DNA from: Epiperipatus broadwayi
Taxonomy: Eukaryota > Onychophora > Udeonychophora > Euonychophora > Peripatidae
NCBI GenBank assembly: GCA_028023455.1
Contig: JAQFVV010000003.1
Span: 2,520,925 to 2,584,924, forward strand
DNA: 64,000 bases
Reading direction: 5' to 3'
The position numbers and the translations under genes are program-made. Positions within the stretch are counted from its first letter, which is position 1. Every line of letters begins with the position of its first letter. The notes under the pieces are model-generated. The model was not told the DNA's origin. It made no database searches and saw only the letters and a list, made by a program, of their open reading frames with translations. Shown piece after piece: positions 51,960-64,000 of the stretch.

Positions 51960-53340
51960 TGTAGCCCGTTACATATATATATATATTGAACCGTATTCGA
52001 ATATGTGTATTCGAAACACCGGTCTCTTAGGCAGAGAAGAACATACTCGGAGAGTATGTATGCCCAAACGATAGCTATAAAATATATAACTAGCATTACA
52101 TTTCCAGGACATAACTTCTTCTCGGCTGTTGAGTTCAACACCAAGTTCAAAGCACTTTTTTGTTTGTGTATAAACACGGGCACCAGCTGCTTATTCTAAA
52201 AGAATACTAAAAGAATAGACAACGCACTTTGATAGTGGCCACTAACTCAACGCCTAAATCCACGACTAGCTCAGCTGTTTGTAATCACTAATAGATTATA
52301 CTTAATTAGTGATTAAAAGAATTAATAAAAGAATTTGTTAAAAAGAATTGATAAAAAGAATTGACCGACAAATATAGTTTAATTTTAAAGATAGTTTATT
52401 AACTAACATTTATTTACTAAATTTAAACATTTTATAATTCTAATAAAACACACACATATTTTAAATTAACATTTCTAAATAGTTTAAACATTCCTATAGA
52501 TTTAATAATGAAACATTCTAATTTAACTAATAAATATTGATATAATGACCATGCACATATTATCTCATGCACACACATAATAATGATAATAAAGGACTAC
52601 ATAGCATTTGAAATCTAATCTCACACATATCAATAGTTCATTTATGTATGATATCGAGTTTATATAATTAGAGTCTTGGAGGATTCGCACGAATTAATGA
52701 AATGCAATGGCTATTACAGTATAAACGAAAATAAGCAAATGTTTTACCTAGGATTTTGAATGTTGACGTAGAATTTTGTTCTTTGGAGGCTGCTTTCAGT
52801 GAGGATATTTCCATTATAAATGCTTACCAGCCGGCTGGGACGTTTCCTTGCTGAGTTTCCTGATTTTCATGATTATTGCTATCGGAGACAAATAGATACT
52901 GACGGAGATTTTCTAAGATGTTAAGCTGACATTATTTCATGGGCAGATCTGCTGTTTTCTCGGACATCTGGGCTGGAGATAAACGTGCATTCCCAAGATC
53001 TTCTCAACACTGCATTTTGTTTGTTAACTGCACAATTAATTTCTGAACTGCACTCACTCAATTAATTTGTGGAACTGAATTACTGTCCGATAAAAAAGGT
53101 CTATTTATACCTGTGCCTTGTTGTCTTTCTGATATCTCCGGCAAAGATCTGTTGTCAAATTCCTTATCAATTAATCCTTTGATAAACGTGTTTTGGAAGA
53201 TTGCTTAATTAGTAATAGCCATGCAGAGATGTTGTTTTATATTTTAATTAATAATAGCCATTGCCGTGTTTTTTAATGATAATCTTCTTTAACTTCCATT
53301 TATTTATAATAACATTTATTTTATTGTTGACAATCGCACA
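51960..53340 (-). mobile_element. Candidate solo LTR on the minus strand
   Basis: On minus, it would start TGTGCGATTGTC (at 53340) and end AACGGGCTACA (at 51960), giving TG...CA termini and 1.38 kb. A TATAAATA box (GGTATAAATAG, about 53103-53113) lies a few hundred bases inside, as in an LTR promoter. Flanks TATAAT and TATATT match in most positions, an imperfect target duplication. Local composition is more balanced than its surroundings. No coding capacity. It is unrelated to the 46-51 kb LTR except for a similar CGTTACA-like end. Confidence 0.5.
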
Positions 53341-53562
53341 TATATTAGTTTTAACATTATTTTTTCTTTAATTAAACTTGAATGAAAAGAGATTTGTATA
53401 TTTACATTTTTATGAATACTAATAAAAACTATTTAATTCCTATCTTTTTCTAAAACAAACTGAATAAACTCTTCAACATTTAATTTTATGTTTTTCTTTT
53501 ACGAAAGATTACTTTAATAATAATTTTAGATAAAAATTATATGTGCCTATATCAATATAGGT

Positions 53563-53564
<2 letters not shown>

Positions 53565-53593
<29 letters not shown>
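53565..53593. repeat. (AT)n microsatellite
   Basis: A pure AT run. The surroundings from 53341 to 54300 are A+T-rich with no recognisable gene. Confidence 0.9.
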
Positions 53594-53596
<3 letters not shown>

Positions 53597-54309
53597 CTTT
53601 CTCTCATATAACTAATAAACATAATTCTTCAGGTCATATTTAATCAATTTGTCTTTGTTACTCTTTATATTGTAATTATCCAAATTATTAAACTTTAACT
53701 TTTCTATGGACGTGTAATATAACAAAATTGAGATTAACTTTGCAAAATTTACTATTTTTACATATGTGATCTTCAATTTGAATAATATCTGTAGCCAAAT
53801 AAATATTTTTTAGCATAATTATTAGTAAATTAATTTTAGATATAACTAAAATAATAAAAAAAATTAAACGCTATAAATTTATTTAAGAAAATAAAAAGAA
53901 ATGCTTATTTTTTAAATTACCTAGAATAACATTTCCCCCAATAATTCCCAGGAAGTAGGTTTAATCTTTTTATTGATTCTGTACTAAGCAGAGTACCATT
54001 GCTTGTTTCATTTTGTGCACTCCAGTACTATCTGAGATCAATGTTACTTTAGTAATAGTTATTTGTTTAGTGTGTTTTTTTCAATTAATAGTTTATTCAT
54101 AAAAATGATGAGTTTGTATTTTAGTTTTTATTTTTGTCTATAAATGTCAGGTCGAATCAGACAAAATACAATGATCTGGACTTATTCACAACTTGCATAG
54201 CAGTGGAAATTTTTTGCACACTGTGGGTGCCAAAAAGAAAAAGAAAATTTAATTTAATTTAAAGCTTTTTTTTTTTGCATTGCAAATATATTTCTGTTCA
54301 TTGCAATAT

Positions 54310-54840
54310 TTTTATTAATAAAGATTTCTAGATAGAGATTTTTTAAATAACTTTCTCTTGCCAGAATTTATCAAAAAAGCTTGTTATAGCTATTGCATGC
54401 TCTTTCGTTTTTATAATTACAAACTTATTAAATTAAGTCAAGTGATGTATGATTTATTTTTAGCTATTAAAATAGTTTTGGCTTTAAGTCTTTAGCAAAG
54501 TTATATTGCTAGACTATTAATACATGGTATGGCTGAAGAATTCTCATCCCATATCTACTTAAGTTGGATAGCTGGGTTTGAAGAAATATAGGTATCTGAA
54601 AAATTCAGATTCTCTACTTAAAAGTGAACTATCAGATAAGTTCTGGCTTTGAGTTAATATTTTAGATCTGGTATCTGAAATATCCTAATGCCACACTGAG
54701 GAATGCCAAAAGCATGAAACTGCTCCGAGGATAGGAATGATTTTTAGATAGACGTTTTTAAATGCTTTCTCTTGCTGGCATTTATCAATAAAGCTTGTTA
54801 GAGTTATTGCATGCTCTTTAGTTTTGAAAATATATTTAAT
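54310..54840. repeat. Diverged copies of the 35-36 kb satellite
   Basis: It carries GACTATTAATACATGGTA, TTGGATAGCTGGGTTTG, GAGTTAATATTTTAGATCT and CACTGAGG as in 36.1-36.7 kb, same orientation as copies 3 and 4 there. A segment TTTCTCTTGCYRGMATTTATC with AAGCTTGTTA flanks the unit on both sides (about 54350 and 54767), so parts of two units are present. Confidence 0.7.
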
Positions 54841-55656
54841 TTGTATAAAACTCTAATATTTCTTTAAGAATTTAAACAACCCATGTATTAAAAAAATAAA
54901 TATTAATTGAAGGTTTATATTGAAATTGTTTTATTTCTCAATATAAATTAAATGCAAAATTTTTTTTCATTTATTTCATTTTTTAATTAATCATATAATC
55001 TTTTTAATAAATTAAGTTATTATTGAAAATATTTTGCATCTAATGTAATGGTTTTCAAACTACAGTGATATAATTTTTTAATTTGCAATATTTTTACATT
55101 ATTATAATTGAAGTTAAAACCATAAATACATGACTTATTATGGTTGTAAAAAATGTAAATGAAACATTATTATTTACTCTGCAATTTTGTTTCATTTTCT
55201 GAATCCTTTTTAATAACTGCAAGTACTCTTTAGTTCTTTTTTCCAATGTGCATCTCGATTGCTCTATATAACTGCTACCACACCTACATATTCATTTATA
55301 AATGATGCAATTTTTATTTATAAATGAGGTTTTATCTTTAGAGTTATTTGTTAATTTGTTTAATGTAGGAGCTGGGAAAAATGCAATGTCACATATACCT
55401 TGATAAATTTTCCTTATAAAATTTACTTGATCATTCGAATATGGTATTGATATCCATATTTTTTTATTAGCAGAAAAATCAATATTATTATTAATATTTT
55501 TATTCTTATATTTCATATTTAAATTTTTAATAACATTATATATATGATTATAATTGAAGCCAACATTTAACAATTCATTCAAATACATTCAATATTTTTA
55601 GTTTTATCCGATGAATATTTACAAAGACTATTATTTAATATATAGGGTATATGAGC

Positions 55657-56112
55657 ACAGACTTTCAGACAACCCATCACTCTCCACTCTATCTAATAAC
55701 ACTGATACACTCAAGCACATATATGTTGAAAAGATAAATAATCACCAATATATGTATTTCATGCTAAACCAGTAATCATCAGTTAGTCCAGATTATCATC
55801 TTCCACACATATATACTATAAGTGCTCAGATATATATATTAAGGTAGACAATCTTCATACTTTAATGGACAGGCTCCAATCTACTACATACTCCAACTCT
55901 TCAACCGTCCATCCAAATGAAAATCTGATGAAGGAATGCTCGAAGGCCACCCTAAGGCCGAGATTCTTGTCACACCCATGTTGACCCAAGGTCAATCTGA
56001 ACCCCACATGTACAGGACATAATCCATTAAATACATATGCAAGGATGGGCAGACATCTCTACAATGTAATAAGTGAAACACAGGCTTATTATGTACCTGT
56101 GTCTATGTATGT
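55657..56112 (-). mobile_element. Short interspersed insert with 20-bp target duplication
   Basis: AATATATAGGGTATATGAGC occurs at 55637-55656 and again at 56113-56132, so the 456 bp between was inserted and duplicated its target. The insert is GC-richer than its host DNA. About 100 bp of it (55700-55810) resembles the hammerhead-bearing region at 4.39-4.50 kb. No protein is encoded. A small non-autonomous retroelement (SINE or retrozyme type) is the likeliest reading. The strand is set by the ribozyme-like motif. Confidence 0.7.
55745..55786 (-). ncRNA. Degenerate hammerhead ribozyme motif in the insert
   Basis: On minus: CTAA (55786-55783), core CTGATGA (55782-55776, a perfect core), a loose stem II, GAAA (55760-55757), TAC, ATA, then two extra bases and TTGG (55748-55745). 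CTAA/TTGG can pair as stem I. The cleavage triplet is changed and two bases are inserted relative to the 4.4-kb copy, so it is probably inactive. Confidence 0.45.
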
Positions 56113-56335
56113 AATATATAGGGTATATGAGCTATTATTTCTAAATAAAAAATATTTCTAAATAAGAAGGTCTTTAAACCTGACATTTTATGTGACATTG
56201 ATACTCTTGATTTATATGAAATATAATCTCTTTTTACCATTGGTTTAATGGTCTTATAGTAATCCAGCTTACATTGATTTTTAATTATTTTAAGATCAAA
56301 AAGAAAATAAATAAATAAATAAATCATATAAATAA

Positions 56336-57063
56336 AGAGAGCCAATCTCACATAGAATGGGAGGTTTAAAGTCCTTCTTATTTAAAAATAATAGTCTCAG
56401 TAAATATTCATCAGATAAAGCTAAAAATATTGAAATGTATTCAAATGAATTGTTAAATGTTGGCTACAATTATAATCATATATATATAATGTTATTAAAA
56501 ATTTTAATATAAAATATAAGAATAAAATATTAATAATAATATTGATTCTCCTGCTAATAAAAAAAATGGATATCGGTACCATATATTTTGAATGATCAAG
56601 TAAATTTTATAAAGCAAATTTATCAAGGTATATGTGACATTGCATTTTACGCACCTCCTACATTAAACAAATTAATAAATAACTCTAAAAATAAAATCTC
56701 ATTTATAAATAAAAATTGCATCATTTATAAATGGATATGTAGGTGTGGTCGCAGATATATAGGGCAATTGAGATGCACATTGGAAAAAAGAACTAAAGAG
56801 CACTTGCAGTTATTAAAAAGGGTTCAGAAAATGAAACAAAATTGCAAAGTAAATAATAATGTTTCAGCATCTGTTTTTTACGACCATAATAAGTCATGTA
56901 ATTATGGTTTTAACTTCAATTATAATAATGTAAAAATATTGCAAATTGAAAAAGTAACAATAAAAGGAAAATAAAGGAAGCTATGCTAATATACAAATAC
57001 AAACAAGATGTAATTAACAGACAGGCAGCAAACATTAAGATCATAGAATTGTGGGAAGGTTAG
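56336..57063 (+). pseudogene. Penelope-like element fragment with GIY-YIG endonuclease
   Basis: The frame at 56588-56974 encodes the endonuclease end of a PLE: NCIIYKWICRCGRRYIGQ, the paired Cys of PLE nucleases and the YIG triplet, then CTLEKRTKEHLQLLKR with the conserved Arg and Glu-His, followed by a CKVNNN ... NYGFNF region. A stop after IKGK is followed, in another frame, by EAMLIYKYKQDVINRQ ... ELWEG ending at TAG 57061, the usual PLE C-terminus. The upstream linker (56375-56590) is broken by several stops. It lies head to head with the minus-strand copy, with about 125 bp between the paired parts. GIY-YIG nucleases here would nick the insertion target. The reverse transcriptase is missing. 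Confidence 0.8.
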
Positions 57064-59640
57064 CCTTTCAAAATACTCCTAAGTGGATAAATTTTTAAAG
57101 TTATACTTTACATATATCTAATTATTGTATTTATAAATATTTAATTATAAGATTATGTTTATTGATTTGAAGAAATACAGACATTAAATTATAATAGTAT
57201 TATATATAAATATATGTTTAAGAATAAATTATAATATATGTATAAATAAATATTAAGCACTTCCTAATTATTATTTAATCTTCAATGAAAAATTAAAAAC
57301 TTCAAAAAACTGATATAAACATAAAAATAAACTTATTTTTTATTTTTAGTAAAAGTATTTTTAAAATTAATAAAAGTAGCTTTAAAATATAAAAGATACA
57401 TTTAAAATCCTTTATGAATTACAAATATAATGTAAACAAGAACTACCATTTTGTGATACAGAACATCTTCAAATTGGGTTTTACACCATAGAGTTTCTTA
57501 CTTGTTGATAATTCCTGAAATCTTAAAACAAAACTAAAAATATAGATATGGTATATTGGTACATAGAGCATTCAAGTGCTGTCCAAATAATTTTATGACT
57601 GGCAACATTTAACTGATAGTATCAATTTAATAAAGCATAAACTGGCTAAAAAAAAATGTTTGATGAAGAAATTTATAGAAACATTTTCTATTCAAAATAA
57701 TTATTGCCCAGTAAAATAAAATTATTTCCTTTATTCTCTTTAATATATGACACAATATTGTTATTTAAATTTAAATTAATCAACTTTTTTCAGACAAAAT
57801 AAATTATTGTTTTTCATGTTTAAACTTGTTTGTGGGATTCTGGCTGTTTTAATAAATGTTCTTTTCTTATCTTCTTATTTTTCATAATCAAGTAACAGAA
57901 ATAAAATTGGAGTCATATGTGCTGAGGAATTTAATATTGATTTTAGAAGATCTTGGTTAATTTATAATACAGAATATATAATAGGTAGGACAGACTGATA
58001 TAATGTTATATATGCTACAGGGTGTAGCTAATTGATCTAACTATATATATATGCTACAGAGAAACAAAGATGAGTTTAAGAATGAAAATGAAGTAACGAG
58101 CATTCACTTTGGTTACAAAAAAGAAAAAACTAATTATACAAATCATCATTATTTTATAATCATGGAAAAAAAAACATTAATATGGATTCAATTTATGACT
58201 TTTATATAAAAAAAGGAAATAAAGAATAATAAAAAAGGAAATATCAAAGAAGCATGGTTTGAGGCATACAAAAAAACATGATAAATAATAGAAGTGAAAT
58301 AATTAAAAATTATTCAAAATAATTTAAAAATTATTTAATATTGGATTATTATAATTTTGACAATCATGAGTAGAATACTAACTGCACTGAAAATGTCCTG
58401 GATTTACTAAAACAATTATTAAATTATATACTCCGTTGTAATATTATATATATAATCAATAATTTATTGAAAAGATTCCTATTTCTTTTCTCTTGCTGCA
58501 AACCATAGTCTACTTTTATTTTATAGCGTAAAAAAATTATCTACAGAAATAATAGAATATCTATATAATTGTTAATCATTAACTATCCATTGCGATATGA
58601 ATTCTTTCTAAATTTAATTCGATTTTTATAATCTATTGCTTTTCATTGTATTATTATTACAGCAAACTTATGATTTCTTTTTAGGTCTCGTAATCTTTTA
58701 GGGATTTTATTATTTATTCATTACTTTCTTTTCTAGTGACCTGTTCTGAAATACTTTCATTTCTGTCATTTAATTCTATCGCTTTCGTTCTTTTCTTATT
58801 AATCTCAATATATTTCTCTCCATATTTTACAGTATATGTATAATTCTGTATCTCGATAAAACACTCTGACTTATCTATGATATATCAGTTATAGTTTTAG
58901 TTACATTATATAATCATAATTTTAAAGTAAATTAAACAACATTTTTAAAAAGAAAATTTTTAACATCTATATTGATTTAATTTTTTTAAAAAAGAAGTTT
59001 TCTTTCCTATTCGATAAAATAAAGTACATCTAACGGATACGCTATGCTGAATTTTTTTAAGTGTACTAGGAAATCAGTCATAAAGTTGGATAAGAATTCT
59101 CTGCATATATATTCCTTCAGAAATGCGATGTCTCCTGCCTCGGGAAGATTATTGAAGATAATTTTCTAATTTCCTACACGTCCGCTAAGAAACTTCGATT
59201 TTAAAAACATTAATAATGTTATGTAAATTGCTTTTATATTAAAACCTTTAAAACTCATATAAATTCATTCAATATTAAAAACCTTCATTTAAATATACTT
59301 AAAAATCTTGAATTATTTAAGGGGAAAAAATCTGCTGAATAAAGATATGTTTTAAATAAATATATTTGTGTTTAAAGCTTATCACAATAAAAATATACCT
59401 GTAGTATATACACATAAACCTCAAGAGTGTGTTCGTCTTCCATTTATATGATTTTGGGTTTAAATACAGAGCAGAAATGTTTGACGCTTGTATACCGAAT
59501 TTTTTTTTCAAATTCGGAATTTTTCAGGCTGCCAGTTCTTGATTAGCTTAATTAAATATCCAATAATTATTTAATTAGTATTTTTATAAGAGATAGAGCG
59601 TCCAATTTCAACAAATATTTTTACATATTTGATTTGCTAT
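57064..59640. other. A+T-rich DNA without recognisable genes
   Basis: Nothing recognisable is seen. Small AT-rich direct repeats (TATATATGCTACAG at about 58006 and 58044) are present. Confidence 0.5.
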
Positions 59641-59650
59641 CTATCTTATT

Positions 59651-59722
59651 CAGTGCACTATTTGGTTTAGCATAATGGGAGAATACAGGACATTAGAGTT
59701 AAAGATTCCTGAATCAAATCTA
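59651..59722 (+). repeat. Possible tRNA-derived SINE head
   Basis: TTGGTTTAGCATAATGGGAG resembles a tRNA D-arm (A-box), and about 35 bases later CCTGAATCAAATCTAG resembles a T-arm (B-box, GGTTCRAATCC) with several changes. The arrangement and spacing fit a tRNA-derived SINE, but stems are poor and the 3' end is not defined. Confidence 0.3.
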
Positions 59723-60444
59723 GTTTAATTTATCGCTTTGGTTCTTGAATGTCACAAGACTTGTTGAGCAACTAACCATACATTTTTTTTTGTAATTTTA
59801 TCCTGTCACTTTCCAGATATTTGAACTTTTTTTATGTCAACAATTCTGTTCAGGGTTATTCCATGATCTATTTTGATACCCATGTGATAATCAGCTTTAA
59901 AATAACCAGATACATTTTTTTGTTTTTTGTTGTATGTGTATGTCCACCCATTGCCCTATTAGATTTGGCATTGTCCTATAATGTTGCACCCAAAAGTTAA
60001 ATATTTCCAATTCATTCATAGAGAAACAAAAAAATATCAGCTGAATGAAACTGTTTATGAATTTATTTAATTATATAATCTCCTGTGCTCATACATTTAC
60101 TTTTATTTTGTAATGTATTAATCTGCAATAGGATAGGTTTGTGCATTGCTTTTCTTTTTAATTCTTTTTTATATTACTTATGATCACTTCATATTTAAAT
60201 TGCCCCAAAAATATTTGATCTTTAAATATATATCTAATTGTTATTAGGTAGGAGATAAAAGAAATTCCAGAATAATATTGATCAATTTGTAAGTATTGAT
60301 GCATTGGTCCTACAAAAGTACATGTAAAATAAAATATAGCATTCTCAACAAATGACAGAAATAATATCAAGTGCAGACAATAAGCTTCAATTGGTGTAAT
60401 AGAGTGATGCTATTTCAAAAAATCCTGTGGTAATTCTAAGATCT

Positions 60445-60500
60445 TTTTGTGGCATCTGTGATGGATTTGAACCTATGAAGTATAGCATAATAATAGAGTA
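60445..60500 (-). repeat. Possible SINE trace, minus strand
   Basis: The minus strand reads CATAGGTTCAAATCCATCAC, a good B-box (GGTTCAAATCC), in a region with TGCCACA downstream. I cannot identify a matching A-box with confidence. Confidence 0.2.
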
Positions 60501-61361
60501 AAAGATTTAAAAACTAAAAGCAAATCGAACGATTTTCACAGGGATGAATACTCAAACATTACATCATAAGACCTCCAAAGTCACTAACAATATGATCGTT
60601 GTTTTTATATAGATTATCTACCAAAATATTAATAAATAAAAAATGCATTGCAAAATGTATTAATTTGGATTCATTATCAGATTTAATTGGACTGTTCTTA
60701 ATAAAATTAAGGGTTTTTAATAAATTACATAATTCACTATTACAAAGTTTACTCAGTAAACTAATTTAAGATGCAAATTAAAATGAATTCTATTGCTGAT
60801 AAAGGTTTATGCTAATTCAGATTTTATCTTCTTTTATTCCTATTTGTAGTTTTCAGCTTATTTTACATCAATAACTTTTGTATTATATTCAATCGTTTTG
60901 CTATTATTATTTCAAAATTTAATAACTACTTTTTTTCAGCTGATAATCAAAGGAAAAAATATGCCTGAATGTTTTAGCACAGTAATAGATTATCAGATCA
61001 ATTCTCAGATGAGAAAGCAAATAATGAAACTAACTATAGTCCATTGAATGAACTCCACCACATCAGCACTAAGATGTCACATGATTTACTAAACAATTAA
61101 TTATCCTAATATTTATAACAAGAAACTATTTTAAGCATGGAAAGCATTAAGCCTAATAAATTCCATCTATGTCATTAAACTTTCATAATTATATCTTCCA
61201 TATTATTTGATTTAGTTTGATCTCAACTATAAATATTGTGTGACATTTAGCAATAGAACAAATTAAATTCAGATTAAGCAATGATAAATTACAATTGTCT
61301 GTGAACAAATGTTATTTTCTAACATCTAAATATATTCAGACAAAGAACATACGTTCTGTGT

Positions 61362-61362
<1 letters not shown>

Positions 61363-61451
<89 letters not shown>
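61363..61451. repeat. (TA)n microsatellite
   Basis: About 44 uninterrupted TA units, with cruciform potential. The Tyr/Ile frame through it is an artefact. Confidence 0.97.
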
Positions 61452-61458
<7 letters not shown>

Positions 61459-64000
61459 CTAATAGAACAACAATGCTGAAATACTTTTCAACATCATTTG
61501 GTTTCATTGGTCAAGACAGGAGATTGCAAAGAATCATGGAAAAAACTCTTTACTTAAATATTATATATATAATCACAAGGAATATTAATTTCAAAAATTG
61601 TAGATAAATAGCTATTAATAAATAGTAGTACAATATAAATGCATTTTCTGTGCAATGCCTATGTTAAGGATATTCACCAGTGAAAATGCATTTAGGTTCA
61701 ATTATTATTTATTAATTGGTATTTATCTCAGTATTTATGGAATTAATATTTTTTGTAATTACATTTATTTTTGTGATGGAGTATTTTATACATATATATA
61801 TAAAATGAAAGGTGTGGCACTTACATTCCTCCAGTATCATTTACACATCCTTTATCCTAATTGGAATCCAAGACCCAATATAATAACATTCTTTATTAAA
61901 CACTACATTAATAAAAATGAAGCACTATAACTGGTAAACCATTACTTGTTATATACATTTAAACCCCAACTTAATCCTACAATAAATACATATTTGAATT
62001 AAACTATAAAACACATACACGACAAAATTATCTCATTAATTGTGGTGGAACTCCGATACACCCAACAATATGAAGGAAATATGATCAGATAGAGTAAATG
62101 AAAACAAGAAATAAAAGATTATTTTAAAGTAAAAAAATAAATAAAATTTTTATTGTTATTAACGTATTATCTATATATACTAATTACTAATAATAATGTA
62201 AACAATTAACCTAAATTAAAATCATGAACTTGGTATTCAAAGTCATCAAAAATTACTTTTAATAGAACATTCTCATTTTAATAACAGGAAAATATAAAAA
62301 CCAATAAGCTCAATCAATGTACAGTCGATTTAAGCAGAAAATTCGACCTGCAAGCTCGAATAGAAATACCCACCACCATTGATGTGAAATAGTAATAGAA
62401 ATAACTATTTGGATATTCAAGAAAGGAATACAAAGCATATAGAATCAAAACTAGCCAACTGAGGAATTCGAAAGTGAAATCTCCAAAACTAAATACGAAT
62501 TATTCGAATTTTCTAAATTATAAATCATAGATCGAATTATCTCTAATTAAGAATACCTAATAATAAAATAAAACATTGCTCTTAATTCATTCAAAATATT
62601 TTAATAAAAATATATGAATAACAATACTGACAACCATACATTGATAATTACAAAATCACATGGGGGGGGGGGATCTTCATTGTCAAAACTGGGATGAAAT
62701 TGACCTAACATTTAACATCTATGCTGTGAAACATCAAATTTACTATTAATAAATGCATTGAACAGTTCCACACGCCAAAGCAGAAGTTCTAAGGAGGAAA
62801 ATTATAAGTAACTTAATGGATGTTCTAGAACATTCACATTTTACCATTTTTACCCAGAATAGATTAATGAGGATTATTTTAATTATTCACTTGGCCATTT
62901 TCCTTATGAACTTTAAAACTACATTTAGGTTATCATGAATTTGTTATATATTTTATGTAAATGTCTACAATCACATTTTTCCTTTAATATGAATACAGGG
63001 GGGAATAAATGTTAATACATAACATAAGGGGTAAATATTATTACCATTACCATAAATTAAAATAAAATATAGGTTACAAGAACTTGCTTGCTTACAAATC
63101 TGATCATCATCAAGGGAAAGATAAGATTTTACCTAATACATATTTATTCCCAACATTTGTGCAGTTACCCCATTATCTAATTGTTTTTGGTTTGTTAATA
63201 CTAATATTGTATTTAAATGTTTTCAGTACATTTGATTAATTGTTTCTCCTATAAATAGTCTTTTCTGTCTTTATTATAATTATATTATATAACAGGGGGA
63301 TCCCATATCATCATTAGGATGGATATGTTAATGAAAAGAAAACATTCTAATTTCAATAAAATAATTTAGCAAGCAAGAATGATTTAGACAATCATACATA
63401 TAAAATAAATTTCATTTATATTAATATGGACATCAAATAGCTATTCTTTTTAGGAGATAAGGTTTTGGAGTAATATTTGCAATAAAGTATAATCAAACAG
63501 TAACTATAGATGTTAAATTTAATATTTTATTATAAATTTCATTATTAAAATGTTATTTATTGCAAATATATTTGTTAAATGTATATAAATGTTTAAATTA
63601 AAAACTCTTTATTTTTCTATATTCGCACACCTACATATATTTTTACACAGTTACACATATTTTCATGCATTTACACCTATTCTCATATACCTACACACAT
63701 TTATGCATACCTGCATTTTAAATAATATTGATATATCCTGAACTAGATGACTGTGTAAATTTTCCTTAAGTTTGAAACCTGGGAATAATAAAAATGAAAG
63801 ATGGTAAAGACCAGGTGAATGTATGTATATCGTTAAACAAGTATTTGAGAATTAACTCATCTCCCAGGAATGAAGTTAAATTGTATGTGGATATATGGGC
63901 ACAAGAATCCTAGATAGACTGTCTTATTCACTGTGATAACTTAGCTATCCTATTATCATACCATAAAATCCTGTTCCATTACATATGGTGCTATCAATCA
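61452..64000. other. A+T-rich DNA without recognisable genes
   Basis: No gene is seen. A poly-G tract lies at about 62662-62672. The 91-codon frame at 61655-61930 shows no recognisable domain. Confidence 0.5.

Larger units (their letters stand above)
55068..56210 (-). pseudogene. Penelope-like element fragment, minus strand, split by an insert
   Basis: Reading leftward from about 56210, this copy encodes the linker between reverse transcriptase and endonuclease, then the start of the GIY-YIG region. In the frame at 55292-55588: ELLNVGFNYNHIYNVIKN, WISIPYSNDQVNFIRKIYQG, NCIIYK, then a stop (TGA where the plus copy has TGG). Beyond the stop the nuclease continues as ICRCGSSYIEQSRCTLEKRT and TKEYLQLLKRIQ. 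The copy is interrupted by a 456-bp insert at 55657-56112. The sequence is closely related to the plus-strand copy at 56336. The reverse transcriptase is absent. Confidence 0.8.

Noticed and set aside
55926-55955. Second hammerhead-like core on the plus strand of the insert (CTGATGA ... CGAAGG)
   Set aside because: It lacks GAAA and an appropriate cleavage triplet, and it is on the opposite strand to the better motif.

Overview
This is an A+T-rich eukaryotic window (about three quarters A+T by eye) with no host protein-coding gene that I can recognise. It looks like intergenic or deep intronic DNA made of retroelement remains, hairpin-forming (long inverted repeat) elements, microsatellites and old tandem repeats. 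Very long (GATA)n and (ACT)n arrays, a Tx1/L1-like LINE, Penelope-like elements (PLEs) and many foldback repeats suggest a metazoan with a repeat-rich genome. A mollusc, perhaps a cephalopod, fits best, but this is an inference from repeat style and no gene confirms it.

Layout. 0-11 kb: mostly unique A+T-rich DNA with a foldback element (3.2-3.7 kb), a possible hammerhead ribozyme on the minus strand (4.42-4.46 kb), a 98-bp tandem duplication, a 1.36-kb (GATA)n array (7.36-8.72 kb) and a hairpin element (10.3 kb). 10.9-13.3 kb: the GIY-YIG endonuclease end of a PLE, interrupted by a solo LTR. 14.3-19.4 kb: two 0.5-kb direct repeats that look like LTRs, a polypyrimidine tract and a decayed ~70-bp-period satellite. 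23.9-24.1 kb: a near-perfect hairpin element bounded by TTAA. 24.45-29.8 kb: the only substantial coding sequence, a nearly full-length but inactivated LINE with ORF1 (CCHC knuckle, AT-hook tail) and ORF2 (apurinic-type endonuclease, reverse transcriptase, C-terminal zinc motif). Trinucleotide microsatellites lie at both of its ends. 31.5-36.7 kb: dense hairpins, a terminal-inverted-repeat element and a ~430-bp satellite in opposing orientations. 42.1-44.9 kb: degenerate tandem repeats and a decayed CTAT-type array. 46.04-51.14 kb: a relatively young LTR element with 2.2-kb near-identical LTRs around only 0.72 kb of noncoding internal DNA. 51.96-53.34 kb: a second candidate solo LTR on the minus strand. 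55.07-57.06 kb: two PLE fragments head to head, one split by a 456-bp insert that has a 20-bp target duplication and a second hammerhead-like motif. 57-64 kb: mostly featureless apart from an (AT)n tract and two weak tRNA-like (SINE) traces.

No open reading frame in the window looks intact and functional. The elements relate to each other by insertion: an LTR inside a PLE, a small ribozyme-like element inside a PLE, and a LINE between microsatellites. They do not form a pathway. All identities and boundaries were judged by eye without alignment tools.
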